The notes: generated by a model from the sequence alone, not told the origin. A DNA stretch of 64,000 nt from Oxyruncus cristatus (GCA_013399855.1 VXAY01002323.1:760325-824324), one strand, 5' to 3'; positions 36,430-47,353 are shown, counted from the stretch's first letter. Numbers and translations are program-made.

Positions 36430-39155
36430 CATGCCAAATAAATCAGACCCGAATGCAAAGCATGACCACCTTGCACTTCAGAGCCATCCCCTCCGGCCCC
36501 AGCCTAAATTACTCGGCAACGCAGCAAAGAAACTCCAGCCCAGCCCAATTTTGGGATGCAGCCCTCAGACGTAACACCAGTTTTCACAGCCCACGTGCAC
36601 ACAGAACACTGAAGCCAGGCAGATAAAGCCCAGTGTCTGATGCACCCCAAACAATCGAGGGATTATTGTCATTTACGCTTCCACTGTCCCGTGTCCACTA
36701 GGAGGGACTCGGATCTGGTTTAGGCAGCTGGCTGTGAGTAAGGGTGAGACACAGTGGCTGCTGAGGCTTGGATTGTATTTTCAAAATGAATTTATCCATT
36801 TTTTCAGCGATTCGACCACGTCAAACATTGGTCTCTAAGATCAGGAGCAGAGCTCTCTCTGTTCTGGTTCTTGCCACTGAACTGGCACATATGAGGAGTA
36901 TTTGTCTTCCCACAAATAAGGCAAACTTCAATAATTCAAAACGATGCATTTGTCAGCAGCTAAACCACACTGGCTTGGAAAATGGCTAAAGAAATACCTC
37001 AGTCATGCTCTTCCAATTATTCAATCCCTCCTGCCAAGGAAATTCCAGAGGAAAACAGAGTTCCTGTGAGACATGGGATGGCTCTTCATCTGCTCTACAT
37101 ATGCATTTGCATTACAGTTGAAACATTCTTTTCCAGGAAAATAGTGGGTGAATATTCCCCCCTCCCCCCCCCCCCAAAAAAAAAGTCTACTTTTGGCAAA
37201 GGAATTGCAAGTTTCACTGGGAGGGAATCAGACTGGGAAGTTGAGAGAAACACACGCACAGACATGGAAAAGCATCACTGCAGCCTCTCCAGACTTCTGG
37301 TCCCTAAGGCACGTCTGAAATCCAATGTCCAAACAAAATCTCTCTTGATCCGCAAAATATAACAGTGTTACACCACAGCAGCTCAGCAAAAAGGGCGGGG
37401 TGATCTCTCCTGAGCTGCAGTGCTCAGCCAGAACCATCAGAGGAGAAAAGACACAAAAAAAACCCCCGAACTGCAGCCCACGTGTAGGAACCAGAGAGCA
37501 AAGCTTAAAGTGTTTGTTTTCAGTCTGAAAAGTCTTTTTTTTTTTCCTCTCCTGTGTTAGGTCTAACTTTCCTGCCAGAGCAAACAGTTGAAAATATCAT
37601 CAAATACGTCTAAACAAGAAATTCATAACCATGAAATACGAACACAAAGTGAAGGCAAATACGATGAAGGTCAAAAAGGCACAGGATTTAATCCACCCCG
37701 GGGTTTCATTTCCTTAATCAAATTTTGGACACGCAGCCCTTGATAGTGTCACCACAAACGACAGATTTGTGCTCTTTAGGGGTCTCTTAGACCTTTTTGT
37801 CACAGCCCAGTGGCAAATCATACATAAACCACAGATTGCAGGCAGAAAAGCCTCACCACCCAGGGCTCAGAGCAGCAGCAGAGGGATGTGATCTGCTTCC
37901 CCAGTCCTGTTTCCACAGGATACCAAGTCTAGGGGAAACTGCAAATTAATTCAGGCATCATTTTCAAGGTCATTCCTCATCCCGTGGAAAAATTGATGTG
38001 GCAGAGAAACAGTTCCATGTTCTGGGCATTTTCTCTGACACCCGTTGACCCACCCAGGCCTGTTTATCTGGAGTGATTTCCATAACCCATTGCTCCTGCA
38101 GATCCAGGCCTTTGATTCCATCACTTTCAGAGGCAGCCCAGTTTTCCAGGCCTCTTGTTTTCCACACTGTTTCAATAAATGTGTTTCCAGACACACACAC
38201 ATTTCCACTCACTCAGTTTTGTCACATCTCCATGTGAAGAATTCCCTTTCCATCACTTGGGAAAGAATAAAACGGTCCAGAGGGAACTTTGAGTGGCAAT
38301 TTCCATGGGAATCCTTCTCATGGAGGCAGGTAACCCACCCATAAATATTCATCTCTTAAGGCAAGGTAAGAAAAGCCTTCCTGTAGGATTTTATAAAGTC
38401 AGACAAGAGGCACAGGCACTGAAACAACACATTTTCCAGTTTCTTTTTCCAGAAGGACCAACCAAGGTGCTGCTGTAGGACCCTGGCAGTTCTGGGCCAA
38501 CACATCAGGTCTTCACACCGATAAAAATAGTGTATGGTTTGATAATAATGTATTATTTCCCCCCCTGTGGTGTTTATCTGCAGAATCCCAAAGGTTCATG
38601 GAGACATTCCCAACCCCCTGAGGAGTTTACAGCTATTTTCCAGGGGCTGGGTTGCGCTGAAGAAAAGCCCTCGTGATTCAAGCTCTAGCACCTCTTCCTG
38701 CAGAGTCATTTATTTTGATTTGAACTTGCTTGCCCTTCAGGAAGTGGCAACACCTAAACCAATTTTGCCGTCTTGGGAAGAGGCGGGAAGACGTAGCGTG
38801 AGCAGAGACAGATTTCTACTGCCTTCCTCACTTTAGATCCAGAAATAAAGAGCAGGGCCTTGTCAGCACAGCCGGTCACTGCAGTGCGTAAGTTGTGATG
38901 TCAAAATACTTTCAGCCCCAACCCCAGAAATCCCATCCCACGCCCCCAGGGTGTGCAAATGTGGGTGAAAGGAAGGGCAAGCTCTGCTCTCTTCCTCACC
39001 TTCGTCTGGAACCCCCAGAGTGGCTGGTGGGACCGAGACCCCCCTCGAGGGTTTGGCCACGGGGAGAGGAGCAGACAAAACAAAAGGCAGATGTTTGCTC
39101 CGTGGCCCTGCCCCTTGGATGTGTGGGAGCTACCCTGCCACGAGGTCCCTGTGGC
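36430..39155. other. Single-copy DNA, no gene seen
   Basis: About 2.7 kb. A C-rich run followed by an A run lies near 37159-37185. No recognisable exons. The last 100 bp, a GC-richer stretch before the LTR-like copy, shows faint similarity to the sequence beyond the other LTR-like copy at 43816. Confidence 0.45.
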
Positions 39156-39477
39156 AGTGAAACAGAACAAGGCCCTGAAGAGTTAACTCAGAATACAGGC
39201 ATTGCTTTTAGCCGAGGAAATTAGAATCCAAGGAGTAGCTGGAGATGGTGCCGTGCACCAGAGGAATGCTTACACACCCACATAAAGACAGATTTTATAG
39301 AGCACAGAAAGATAAGGGGCGAAATAGGGGCTTGAGTCCAAGGATCTTGCAAAATTCACCATGGAGTCAGCAGAATCAAGAGAAAGTCGAAAAGTTCACC
39401 GAGGATGAGGAGAGAAAACGACCCCTGCCGAGGCCGAAGTAACAGGATCTCCCACCACAGATCACCCCAAAAAGAAG

Positions 39478-39512
39478 ACTCCGCCCCAGACTCCGCCCCA
39501 GACTCCGCCCTG
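39478..39512 (+). promoter_or_regulatory. Tandem GC-box-like units in LTR-like copy A
   Basis: Three head-to-tail copies of a 13-bp unit built on GACTCCGCCCCA, each containing an Sp1-type CCGCCC core. Copy B has two diverged units at the same place. They precede the TATA position, so they are likely U3 enhancer or promoter elements. This is inferred from sequence only. Confidence 0.5.
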
Positions 39513-39650
39513 ACTCCACCTGTAATGAATTTTTATGAATTTTTGTGAATTTTTATGAATTTTCTCACAGAAACTGTAGATATTCCTTGATTTGTGCCAA
39601 GGACTTCAGAGCTCTTTGTCCAGCACCAGCTGGGGGTTTCCCAACGTTGC

Positions 39651-39656
39651 AATAAA
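39651..39656 (+). terminator. Polyadenylation signal in LTR-like copy A
   Basis: AATAAA in TTGCAATAAATACCTTTG, at the same position as in copy B. Confidence 0.6.
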
Positions 39657-39734
39657 TACCTTTGATGTTTAAAGGCTAAAAACTCTGTCTCTAAACAGTT
39701 TTATTGCGCCTTTTTGGGCTTCAGCAGCTCCAGG

Positions 39735-40110
39735 ATCTGTCTCTCCCTCTTTCTCCTTCTCTCTTCTTGTTCCCCCGCTCTGCTTCTCTTTCCCTGCTCC
39801 TCTCTCGATGCTCTGGGTGGCTCGGAGCTGGAGGGGTTGGATCTGGGTTAAGTGCAGTGGGTTGGTTGGATTTTGACTTAAGTGTTGTGGATTAACAGAA
39901 TATTCTGGGTCAGTCCTGCGGAGGAACATGTTTGTCCAGCTTGTGTATAATATTTATGATACTGTCTGATTGATAGGATAGGATAGGATAGGATAGGATA
40001 GGATATGGTGTCATATGATGGTGTGATTGATATTAAAGGATAGGATAGGATATGATTGATAACATAAGCAGGTCTAAGGAAACAGCCTCGCACAGTGAAA
40101 TACTGGCATT
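39735..40110. other. Single-copy DNA with (GGATA)n tracts
   Basis: C/T-rich sequence followed by a region containing two GGATA pentamer tracts, annotated separately. No gene seen. Confidence 0.5.
39972..40052. repeat. (GGATA)n microsatellite, two tracts
   Basis: Six to seven perfect GGATA units occupy 39972-40005. A second short tract lies at 40036-40052, with a partly degenerate ATATGATGGTGTGATTGATA spacer. Confidence 0.95.
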
Positions 40111-40200
40111 GAAATCACAGAATATCCTGAACTGGACTCTTAAGGATCATTGAAGTCCAAGTCCTGAGTCGCACCAAACCTGTCCAGTGCCCTGCAGGAG
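40111..40200 (-). mobile_element. CR1 3'-end fragment, third subfamily
   Basis: AATCACAGAATATCCTGAAC then AAGGATCATTGAAGTCCAAG matches the antisense of a CR1 3' end of a type distinct from the others here. It is short and 5'-truncated. Confidence 0.8.
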
Positions 40201-40204
40201 GCAG

Positions 40205-41655
40205 AGGAGTTTCAACATATTCTCCTGGCAAATGCTCTGTGACAATTCACTAAATTTGCCCAAGAGTTTAATTTCCCAGATTATGTTTATCTCGGGCGTC
40301 AGCTTGTGGGGAAGACTCTGGTCAGTGGAATCACTGCTGAGGGGTACAGGGGGAATCCCTACCCGTGTCCTGGGTCTGTCTAATCCAGAGTGGGAAAAGC
40401 TGCAAATCCTGGGAGTCTGGCTTCCAGCAGCAGCAATGTTTTCCCCCTGGGAAGAGACACATGAGCCATGTAACCACCAGTGGTGAAGGAAATGCATTTT
40501 CATGACTTTGCAGAAAATCAGTCATAATTCTCCCACCCGTAAACCAGGCAAGGCTAAAAGTGCCCCGAGTGTTAAGTGTATTATTATTCTTATTCTTCAT
40601 GGCCATCAATCAGTCACCTTTCAGCAGCACTAAAAATTCAGTCAAAGCAACTGTCACAAGAATTGCTCCAGAACAGTTCAGGCTCCTTAATGTACAATCT
40701 CAGTTTCAGGGGTAATTTGCTGATACCACACTGGCCCAAGCTCAGTTAATTCCGCCTCACGTACCAAATTATACCCTTGTATTTGTTAATGTTACATGAG
40801 AAATCTTTCCAATTACAGTAAATAACTCCATACTAATCCTGGAGCTGAAATTTTTTTTATTGAACTTTCATTGTAACAAAAAAAAAAAAAATCAAAATCT
40901 CCTCATACAAAACCACGGGGGACAAAAAAAATACAGTTTTGTGACACATTCAGAGTTTCACTGTCTATTTAATGCAATTTGTTCAGGAAATTTAACTCCA
41001 AAAGCAGCTCTTGCATATATAAACAGCCAGTGTTTTAGACTCCATTCTGTTGTTTGGTAACTGGGAAACCAGAGAGCATCACTGACATCCTGGTTTTGTT
41101 GTGCAGCCTGAAACACTTGGTCTGAGGTTGCCGAGGGTTCGGCACATCCTCTGCTCAGGAGGTGGCAAGGATGGACCCCAAAGTGTGCCACGCTGAGGAG
41201 GCAGCATCCAACACCCCTCAGCTCAGACACGAGCCAGAGGCAGCACAGCTCAGCGGGAAGGTCAGCCTGGCCACTAGAAAATGTCTTGGCAAATTTAGCT
41301 GGTGTGACCAAAGTGAGCCACGGGGCAAGAATTTACTTTGGTGCTTTGAATCACTTGTGAATCCAAGACCTGTATCAAGCAGCGAAACACGTCCAGGTTA
41401 AAGCCACACCATGTACCACACTATGTTCCACAAAACAAGCAAAAATAGAGGCTGGAATGGGGCCAACTGGGCATCTCTGCTGTGAGGATGGTGAGAACGT
41501 CCAAAGAGATTTTATTCCTACTAAGGCGAATAATTGCAATCACAAATCAACTGACACGCCAGGGAAAAACCAAAGGACATGAGTGGAGCAAACAACTCCA
41601 TGCATGATGGTTTGAAACAGTTGAGAAGTCCCTCACGTGTACTGAAGTCTTTCAT
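40205..41655. other. Single-copy DNA, no gene seen
   Basis: About 1.45 kb of unique sequence with A/T homopolymers near 40852-40890. No recognisable exon. Confidence 0.5.
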
Positions 41656-41657
41656 AC

Positions 41658-41800
41658 AATCATGGAATGCTTTGGGTTGGAAGGGACCTTAAAGCCACCC
41701 CGTGCCATGGGCAGGGACAGCTCCCACTAGCCCAGGTTGCTGCAAACCGTGTCCAGCCTTGTTTTGGACACTTCAAGCCCTGGCATACCTGCCCAGGGAA
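41658..41800 (-). mobile_element. CR1 LINE 3' fragment
   Basis: ATCATGGAATGCTTTGGGTT then GGAAGGGACCTTAAAG and CCATGGGCAGGGACAGCTCC is the antisense of a CR1 3' end, diverged and with small deletions. Confidence 0.88.
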
Positions 41801-41837
41801 GGGGTGGAGTCCCAAACACATGAATGGGGCACTTAAG

Positions 41838-41920
41838 GATGTGGGTTGGTGGCGGCCTCGCAGTGCTCAGTGAAGGGTTGGATCCGAGGGTCCGGCCAAA
41901 ACCATTCCATGGTTCTGTGC
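41838..41920 (+). mobile_element. Possible CR1 3' remnant
   Basis: GGTTGGATCCGAGGGTCCGG followed by AAAACCATTCCATGGTTCTG resembles the plus-strand CR1 3' end. With the previous fragment it would form a tail-out inverted pair about 40 bp apart. The match is weak. Confidence 0.45.
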
Positions 41921-41924
41921 CACC

Positions 41925-43200
41925 TTCGGGAAAACGGGAAAGCTCCTCAATCAGCACGATCGGCTGTAGATTCCAACAGTGAATATTGGGTTAGAGGAGG
42001 AAAACAAGGGTCTGTAAGGTTTGTTCAACAGCAGAGAAATTCAAGACCTTTACAAATACCAGTGGCAAAGACAGGGAACAGCTCAATTACTGCATCTTTC
42101 GGTACTGAAAACAAATCTCTGTGCCAGAGGCACGAAGAAAACCAGCAGTGGCATGTAAATGAAGATATTAATTCCCTCAGTAATGAAATTCCGGTGGGGT
42201 AGGGTGTTACAACCACAGGAGAAGGAAATGAGGAGCTCCCTGCAGGTAGCACAGTGGCAGTGACACCTAAAGGGTGTCACCTTCCACTGGCAGCGACACC
42301 TAAAGGGTGTCACCTTCCACTGGCAGCTCTCAGGCAGTGGCTGCACCAAATTGGGGTCTCATAAATTGACACAATCACAGTGGGAAGCTTTTTCAAGGCA
42401 TAAGGGCCATCTCATTCCCAGTTGTGCCAAGAACCCCTCGGATGGCCTTGGCAGGGCGAGGATCTGTCTCTTCAGCCAGCGACGGTCATGTCTCAACACT
42501 TCCTTCAAAGCCAGGTCTCCCCATCCTCCCTTCGTTTTTAAATTCAGCCCAGGGTTTTAAAGCTTTCCTCCTTTCAATCCTTATCTTCAGAGACATTCTA
42601 CAAAATGTTGGCATCAATTTTCAGCTAAATTTCTCGGGAAACCCTACGGGAGAAGAGTGAAGCCAAACAACGGGAGGTGGAAGAATAACAGGCAGTCTCT
42701 GGTGCCCAGATAAATAACTGAGGCAGCATCCCTGCAGATAAATGTTGATTAGTGATAACTGATCAGCCCTTATCAAATGTATCTCCAGGTATCAAAATGG
42801 AGAAACAAAGAAATAAGAACTTGAATAACGAGGGAATGGCGGGCAATAGGAAGACAAAGCGAAGACTCTGGGCCATAAAACACAAAGTGTCTTGGTAAAA
42901 GAGTTTTGTCACAATATCTCTTCCCCATATTACATCAAAACAATCCCACACAGTGGAGGGAAGAGAGTGGGGGAGCAAGAGTTGGGCCATGATAAAAATT
43001 TGGCAACGGGCAAGTAGTTTTTCAACCAAACACCCCCTAAAAGAGCTGTTCCGGGAGGTCCAGCAGGGTTGGACCCAAAGTCCTTCAAACTTGTTTTGAA
43101 TTCCGAGTGAGCCTGGGCCCAGCTTGCTCGAAAACAGGAAGGGCACTGAGAGCTGGGGGGCTTTGTGCCTCAGATCCGTGCCAGTTGTTGTTTATGCCGG
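41925..43200. other. Single-copy DNA with a small tandem repeat
   Basis: No gene seen. It contains the 33-bp hairpin-unit repeat at 42255. The last about 60 bp, up to the LTR-like copy B, could be the beginning of its internal region, but no primer-binding site could be assigned with confidence. Confidence 0.45.
42255..42326. repeat. 33-bp tandem repeat of hairpin units
   Basis: Two full units start at 42255 and 42288, and a partial one at 42321. Unit 1 has a perfect 8-bp inverted repeat, GTGACACC and GGTGTCAC, around TAAAG. Unit 2 has one change in the left arm (GCGACACC). Confidence 0.93.
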
Positions 43201-43282
43201 AGAAACCCCGAGCAGCTGAAGCCCAATAAGGTGCAATAAAATTGTTAAAGACAGAGTTTATAGTCTTTAAACAACAAAGGTA

Positions 43283-43288
43283 TTTATT
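43283..43288 (-). terminator. Polyadenylation signal in LTR-like copy B
   Basis: AATAAA on the minus strand within TTGCAATAAATACCTTTG, conserved at the same place in copy A (39651-39656). Confidence 0.6.
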
Positions 43289-43357
43289 GCAATGTTGGGG
43301 AACTCCCAGCTCGCGCTGGACAAAGAGCTCCGAAAAATTTTGGCAAAGATCAGGGAA

Positions 43358-43363
43358 TATATA
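43358..43363 (-). promoter_or_regulatory. TATA box in LTR-like copy B
   Basis: TATATA on the minus strand sits 70 bp upstream of an AATAAA and downstream of two GC-box-like words. This is the order expected of a retroviral U3 promoter. The same site is altered to TAGATA in copy A. Confidence 0.5.
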
Positions 43364-43819
43364 CAGTTTCTGTGAAAGGCTACAGTACTTTACATGCATA
43401 TTCATACATTTGCAACATCAGATTATAATATTCATATCAGGCGGAGTCTAGGGTGGAGTCTTTCTTTTGGGGGAATCCTTGGTGGGAGATCCGGTCCTCT
43501 TCATCAGGGCGGGGATCTTTTTCTCTCCTCATCTTTGGTGAACTTTTCAACTTTCTCGTTTTCACTGACTCCTTGGTGAATTTACACCGGGTCCTTGACT
43601 CATGTTCCCTCTTTATCTCCTGGTTTTCTCTCCCTTACTTATGTTGTTGTTTTAGCTGTTTTCCATCAAAACAAGACAGAGCACTCTATCTTTGTCATAA
43701 GTCTTATCCTTGGTGCAAGACACCCACCTTCCTTTAGCTGATCCTATAAATCTTGCATTCCTTAGAGCAGGGTGTTAGGATTTTTAACTCCTTTAGGCTC
43801 TTGTTCTGTTTCACAGCCG

Positions 43820-45455
43820 AGGCGCGAGCCCCGGTCGGTTCCTCCCCGCGCCAACTCCACTCCGGGGGATTCGCGGAATGCCGTCGGCTTCGCTCGGGGG
43901 AGCCCACGGGGCTGCCAGCTGCTGGGCAAAACCATCCCTGCACCTGGGAAGGTTTCTGGCTCCCAGCTCAGGTGTGTTACACCGGGTGACACACGATTCA
44001 TTTACACGTTTGCACATTTCGGTTGAGTTCGGGAGAGAGAAGCCGAACGGAAGCTGACTTTGAAATCCCAGATTTTTGGGGCAAGTCTGTGTAAGAGCTG
44101 CTCCTCTTCCCTTATCAGCTGCTCCTTCCCAAGCTCCCTGTGTGCTGCCTGGAGCGTTGGAGAGCTGCAGGGGCAAAACACCCTCAAGAGAGGGTATCCA
44201 GAGGGTTTCCAGACCCTCTCTCAGGGTTTGAAAAGGCTTTTCTGAACCTCTTCCTGACCCAGGGGCCCCAAGTTTACAGACTCTTCACCCAAAATTCGGA
44301 GAGCACAAAAAGTCTCCGCAAGAAGTTCAACAAACATTTCACATGCAGGAGTTTGGGGGGGGTCAGATTTTAGGGGGCTGAGGGGAGAAGGACGTGGAGA
44401 TGGGGCTGATTGTTTAAGAAGGAGCAGGCTCAGGTGATTTGTTGTCAGATGAATTATCCCTCTAATTCTGATGGCAGGTTCTCAAAGGGCACAATGCCAA
44501 TAATCTATATAATTATTCTACTGTGGCTGAGCTCACAAATGGAACAGAATCACACAGCCTATTTTTCCATGAATGGCAGGTTCTGTCAGTTCTGTCAGTT
44601 CTGGCTTCTGGTGGAGAAGGAAAAAGCTGCCTTCAAAAATGATCCCGCAAATTTCCTTGGTGGCCTGGGGGGAGGGAGGGAAGTGACACTAAGGTCATTT
44701 TGCAAGACTCTGAATATTTTTAATTCAAAATACGCATCACATTTTAATCAAACCAGCCCTGTGCTATTTCTATCCAAGTACTTTGCATTCTGGCTGTGTC
44801 ATGGGGCCAGTTATGAGTCAGCTAAGCTCTCTAATATAATAACTATCAGAAAATTTTCCTGCATTATTCATATTAATTATGCTGAACCAAACACTGCAGA
44901 CAGGAAAATGTATTTTCCACTGCAATGTTTTTTTTGCCTCACGGAGATTTGAGGGATTGATTGGACCAAGTCTCTTTCTCGAGATTAATCACTCGGAAAA
45001 AAAAAAACGGTGTCAAACACTCGTGTGCCTTGGCAAAAGAACAGGAGTTCTGCCTCTGGTTTTTGTTACCTTCAGTCGGCTGAGAATGGAGTTTGTTTCT
45101 CTCTAGATAGGTGAAATAAAACTAAAAGGCAGTGTCCTGAATGAGCAGCACGCCCATCATTTACGGTGCCTGAACCATCCAGGGAAAGCATCTGCTAACA
45201 GCAGTGGTAATTTTCCTGTCTCTCCTCCGCTCCCGGGGTTTCGACTTCAGATGTAAAGTTTTAGAAAGGAACTGTTCTCTCCCGAGCAGCCTCGTTAAAG
45301 ATCCCTTCTCACCCTGGTGCAGCAAACACAACAGCCAGAGCTGGGTCTGCCTCGGCAATCCAAGCGAACACAAGTGGCACGGGACAGGTTTGTGTCACCT
45401 GCACCACCAGCAGGATTTTACTCAAAATTCAACCTCAAAAGCGCCCCCATAACAG
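43820..45455. other. Single-copy DNA, CpG-rich start, no gene seen
   Basis: The first about 100 bp (43815-43910) is markedly CpG-rich compared with its surroundings. A 180-codon plus-strand open frame at 44410-44952 contains several hydrophobic stretches but no recognisable domain and lies in AT-rich DNA. I do not call it a gene. Confidence 0.45.
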
Positions 45456-45562
45456 ATTCCCTGGATGGTTTGGGTCAGAAGGGACCCTAAAGCTCATCCC
45501 ATCCCACCCCCTGCCACAGGCAGGGACACTCTCCACTAGACCGTGTTGCTCCAAAACCCTTT
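45456..45562 (-). mobile_element. CR1 LINE 3' fragment
   Basis: CCCTGGATGGTTTGGGTCAG then CCACCCCCTGCCACAGGCAG and CCGTGTTGCTCC is the antisense of a CR1 3' end, 5'-truncated and diverged. Confidence 0.88.
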
Positions 45563-45564
45563 CT

Positions 45565-46090
45565 TTATTTAAATAAACTTTCAGCATTTTGTAACGTTTT
45601 ATAATATTTAACGAACACACTCCCTGGTTTATCACACTTTTTATGGATTCTCCCATGAACTGCTAAAGCAAACACTGACCAAACTCACCGGGCCTTGGGA
45701 GCAGAGCAGTGCCCAGCTCCTGTGCAGAGTGACACTGGTGTTTCAGTTGTCAAAGCCTTGGGAAAGCAGCTTGGCTTTGGCCAGAGATTTAACGGGTCGG
45801 GGAAGACGTGGGAGGAGAAGGGAAGAGAAGGGAGGGATCGAAACCCCCCCCCGAGTTTTCAGAGCGGTGCCAAACCTCACCAGAGGGGTTCACCACCAAA
45901 CAGGGGACGGGCTGGGGCAGCTGCAATTAAATCCAGCAAGCTGAGGGGGTTGTGAACCTTTTCAAAGCCGACGGAGGTGAGTGAAGGGATGAAAAGAGAT
46001 TTATCAACAGAAGGCAGCCAGTTGAGATGCATTTTGAAGCACAGACCCTGAACAGCTCTCTGGAACCCCCTTAGCAGTGTATCCCTGAGG
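45565..46090. other. Single-copy DNA, no gene seen
   Basis: Unique sequence with a purine-rich GGAGAAGGGAAGAGAAGGGA run near 45812-45835. No exon recognised. Confidence 0.5.
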
Positions 46091-46094
46091 ATGT

Positions 46095-46172
46095 GGGATG
46101 GAGTGGATCAAGGCTTGGACTTGATGATCTCAGAGGTCCTTTCCAACCCGTCTGATTCTATGATTCTATGAT
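46095..46172 (+). mobile_element. CR1 3' end with octamer tail
   Basis: TTGGACTTGATGATCTCAGA then GGTCCTTTCCAACCC and GATTCTATGATTCTATGATT: the plus-strand 3' end of the same subfamily as 1804, 3735 and 51405, with two copies of the ATTCTATG tail unit. Only about 80 bp is present, an extreme 5' truncation. Confidence 0.93.
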
Positions 46173-47059
46173 TTTTCCCACAGAATTTCCTTACTTTTTG
46201 CCTCGACCTTTGCCAGAGGACACGAGTGATTTACACTCCCCCACCTGTATCACATGTGCACAGACCTCACCAGCCCAATTACCACTGGCAACAACACGCC
46301 AATTATCAGGTCAACTCGACTTGTAGTAATTCTTCTTAAGGACTTAAATAACCTTTTTAGCAGCTAAATAAAAAAGGTCAGCCAATGCTAATTAAATACA
46401 CAGCTGCTTTGAACAGCAAAGGCAGAAGATGAAGGAAGCCCATTAACAAGCGAAGAAAATCAGAATTGATGGGCTTAGGAAGAGACCCTATCAATTATTT
46501 TACACTGATCGTGTCAGGGGCAGGCAGCAGGTGAGGTCCGCCCTGCTCTTGTTTGACACATGTAGTCGAGCAAGTGAGGTATCAAACAAGGAATGATGTC
46601 CTGCAGGTGACTCTGACACACTGGGGCATTCAGAGGACAGCAGCACCCGAGGGTCACGTCTCAGCTCCAGCGAGAGTTGTTTCCTACTGTCTTAATAAAT
46701 GCCTGTTATGCTCCTTTTTCAGAGCAGGTTCTGCCAGGCTTTGGGGGTGAATGGCAAGTCCGAGCGCAGCAAACGTCAGTATTTGTTTTATTATCTTCGG
46801 TTTTCACCTCCTAAAAGGAACAAACTTGACATGCAAGGATGGATACACGTGATTAAACTGACCCAGGCAGAGAGACGCAGTTCCCTGCTACAACCTCTGT
46901 TCCCTTCCACAAAGGCACCACCCACGACAGCCTCTGCTGATCTTTCGGGCTCCAGTGACAGGCACCACTCAGAAAGTTTCCTCCTCCAGCGGAGGACCGT
47001 GAGAAATAATTTTCAGAATTTTATAGGAAATCCCTCAGACATGAAAAAAAAAAAAAAAA

Positions 47060-47081
47060 NNNNNNNNNNNNNNNNNNNNNN
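47060..47081. other. Assembly gap (22 N) after poly-A
   Basis: The run of N follows at least 15 A residues, so the gap was probably caused by a homopolymer or poly-A tract. An open frame crossing it is meaningless. Confidence 0.98.
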
Positions 47082-47253
47082 AGCCAGGAGGATTGGAATG
47101 GCTGTGCCCAAGTAACTAGTTCCTTGCAGCAGGAATTCCCAGCGCTTGGCTGTTCCATTCAGGCTCCTGGTGCTCATTTGTGCAGGTATTGGGCTTTGTA
47201 TTCAGAATAAACTCAGCCCTGGTATTGCCTGATCCACAGATGGGACAGAGAAG

Positions 47254-47353
47254 AGAAGGAGAAGGAGAAGGAGAAGGAGAAGGAGAAGGAGAAGGAGAAG
47301 GAGAAGGAGAAGGAGAAGGAGAAGGAGAAGGGAAGGAGAAGGAGAAGGAGAAG
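47254..47353. repeat. (GGAGAA)n hexamer array
   Basis: About 16 units of GGAGAA, nearly perfect, with one GGGAAGGAG interruption near 47330. It gives an all Glu-Gly phase on one strand and Ser-Pro on the other. The purine strand is a mirror-repeat type that can form triplex DNA. Confidence 0.97.

Larger units (their letters stand above)
39158..39732 (+). mobile_element. LTR-like repeat, copy A
   Basis: This block is homologous, in inverted orientation, to 43202-43815. Shared landmarks in order are GTGAAACAGAACAAG, AATTCACCA(T/A)GGAGTCAG, AAAGTTCACC, GATGAGGAGAGAAAA, GGATCTCCCACCA, GACTCCGCC, CACAGAAACTGTA, GAGCTCTTTGTCCAGC, TTGCAATAAATACCTTTG and GGGCTTCAGC. This reads as an LTR: a U3 with three tandem GACTCCGCCC GC-box units (39478-39512), an AATAAA at 39651, and a short U5-like end. 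Three copies of a 13-bp TGAATTTTTATGA-type word follow the GC boxes. The TATA position is mutated (GTAGATATT). Flanking DNA shows no retroviral genes. Confidence 0.7.
43202..43815 (-). mobile_element. LTR-like repeat, copy B
   Basis: The inverted partner of 39158-39732 and the better-preserved copy of the promoter. Read on the minus strand it starts TGTGAAACAGAACAAG (ending at 43815) and has two GACTCC(A/G)CC GC-box units near 43440-43465. It then has a TATATA box at about 43358-43363 within CTGTATATATTCC, AATAAA at 43283-43288, and ends near GGGCTTCAGCTGCTCGG. The TATA-to-polyA-signal spacing of about 70 bp suits an LTR R region. It has no adjacent gag, pol or env reading frames that I can recognise, so it looks like a solo LTR or a remnant. 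Confidence 0.7.

Noticed and set aside
43140..43201. Primer-binding site next to LTR-like copy B
   Set aside because: A TGGCACGGATCTGAGG word lies about 25 bp beyond the end of the LTR homology on the minus strand, but I could not match it to a tRNA 3' end with a proper T-arm.
39158..43815. A single complete endogenous retrovirus bounded by the two LTR-like copies
   Set aside because: The copies are inverted relative to each other, whereas proviral LTRs are direct repeats, and no gag, pol or env sequence is recognisable between them.
44410..44952. 180-codon plus-strand frame with hydrophobic stretches
   Set aside because: No recognisable domain. It lies in AT-rich DNA with no start context, splice sites or homology I could identify.
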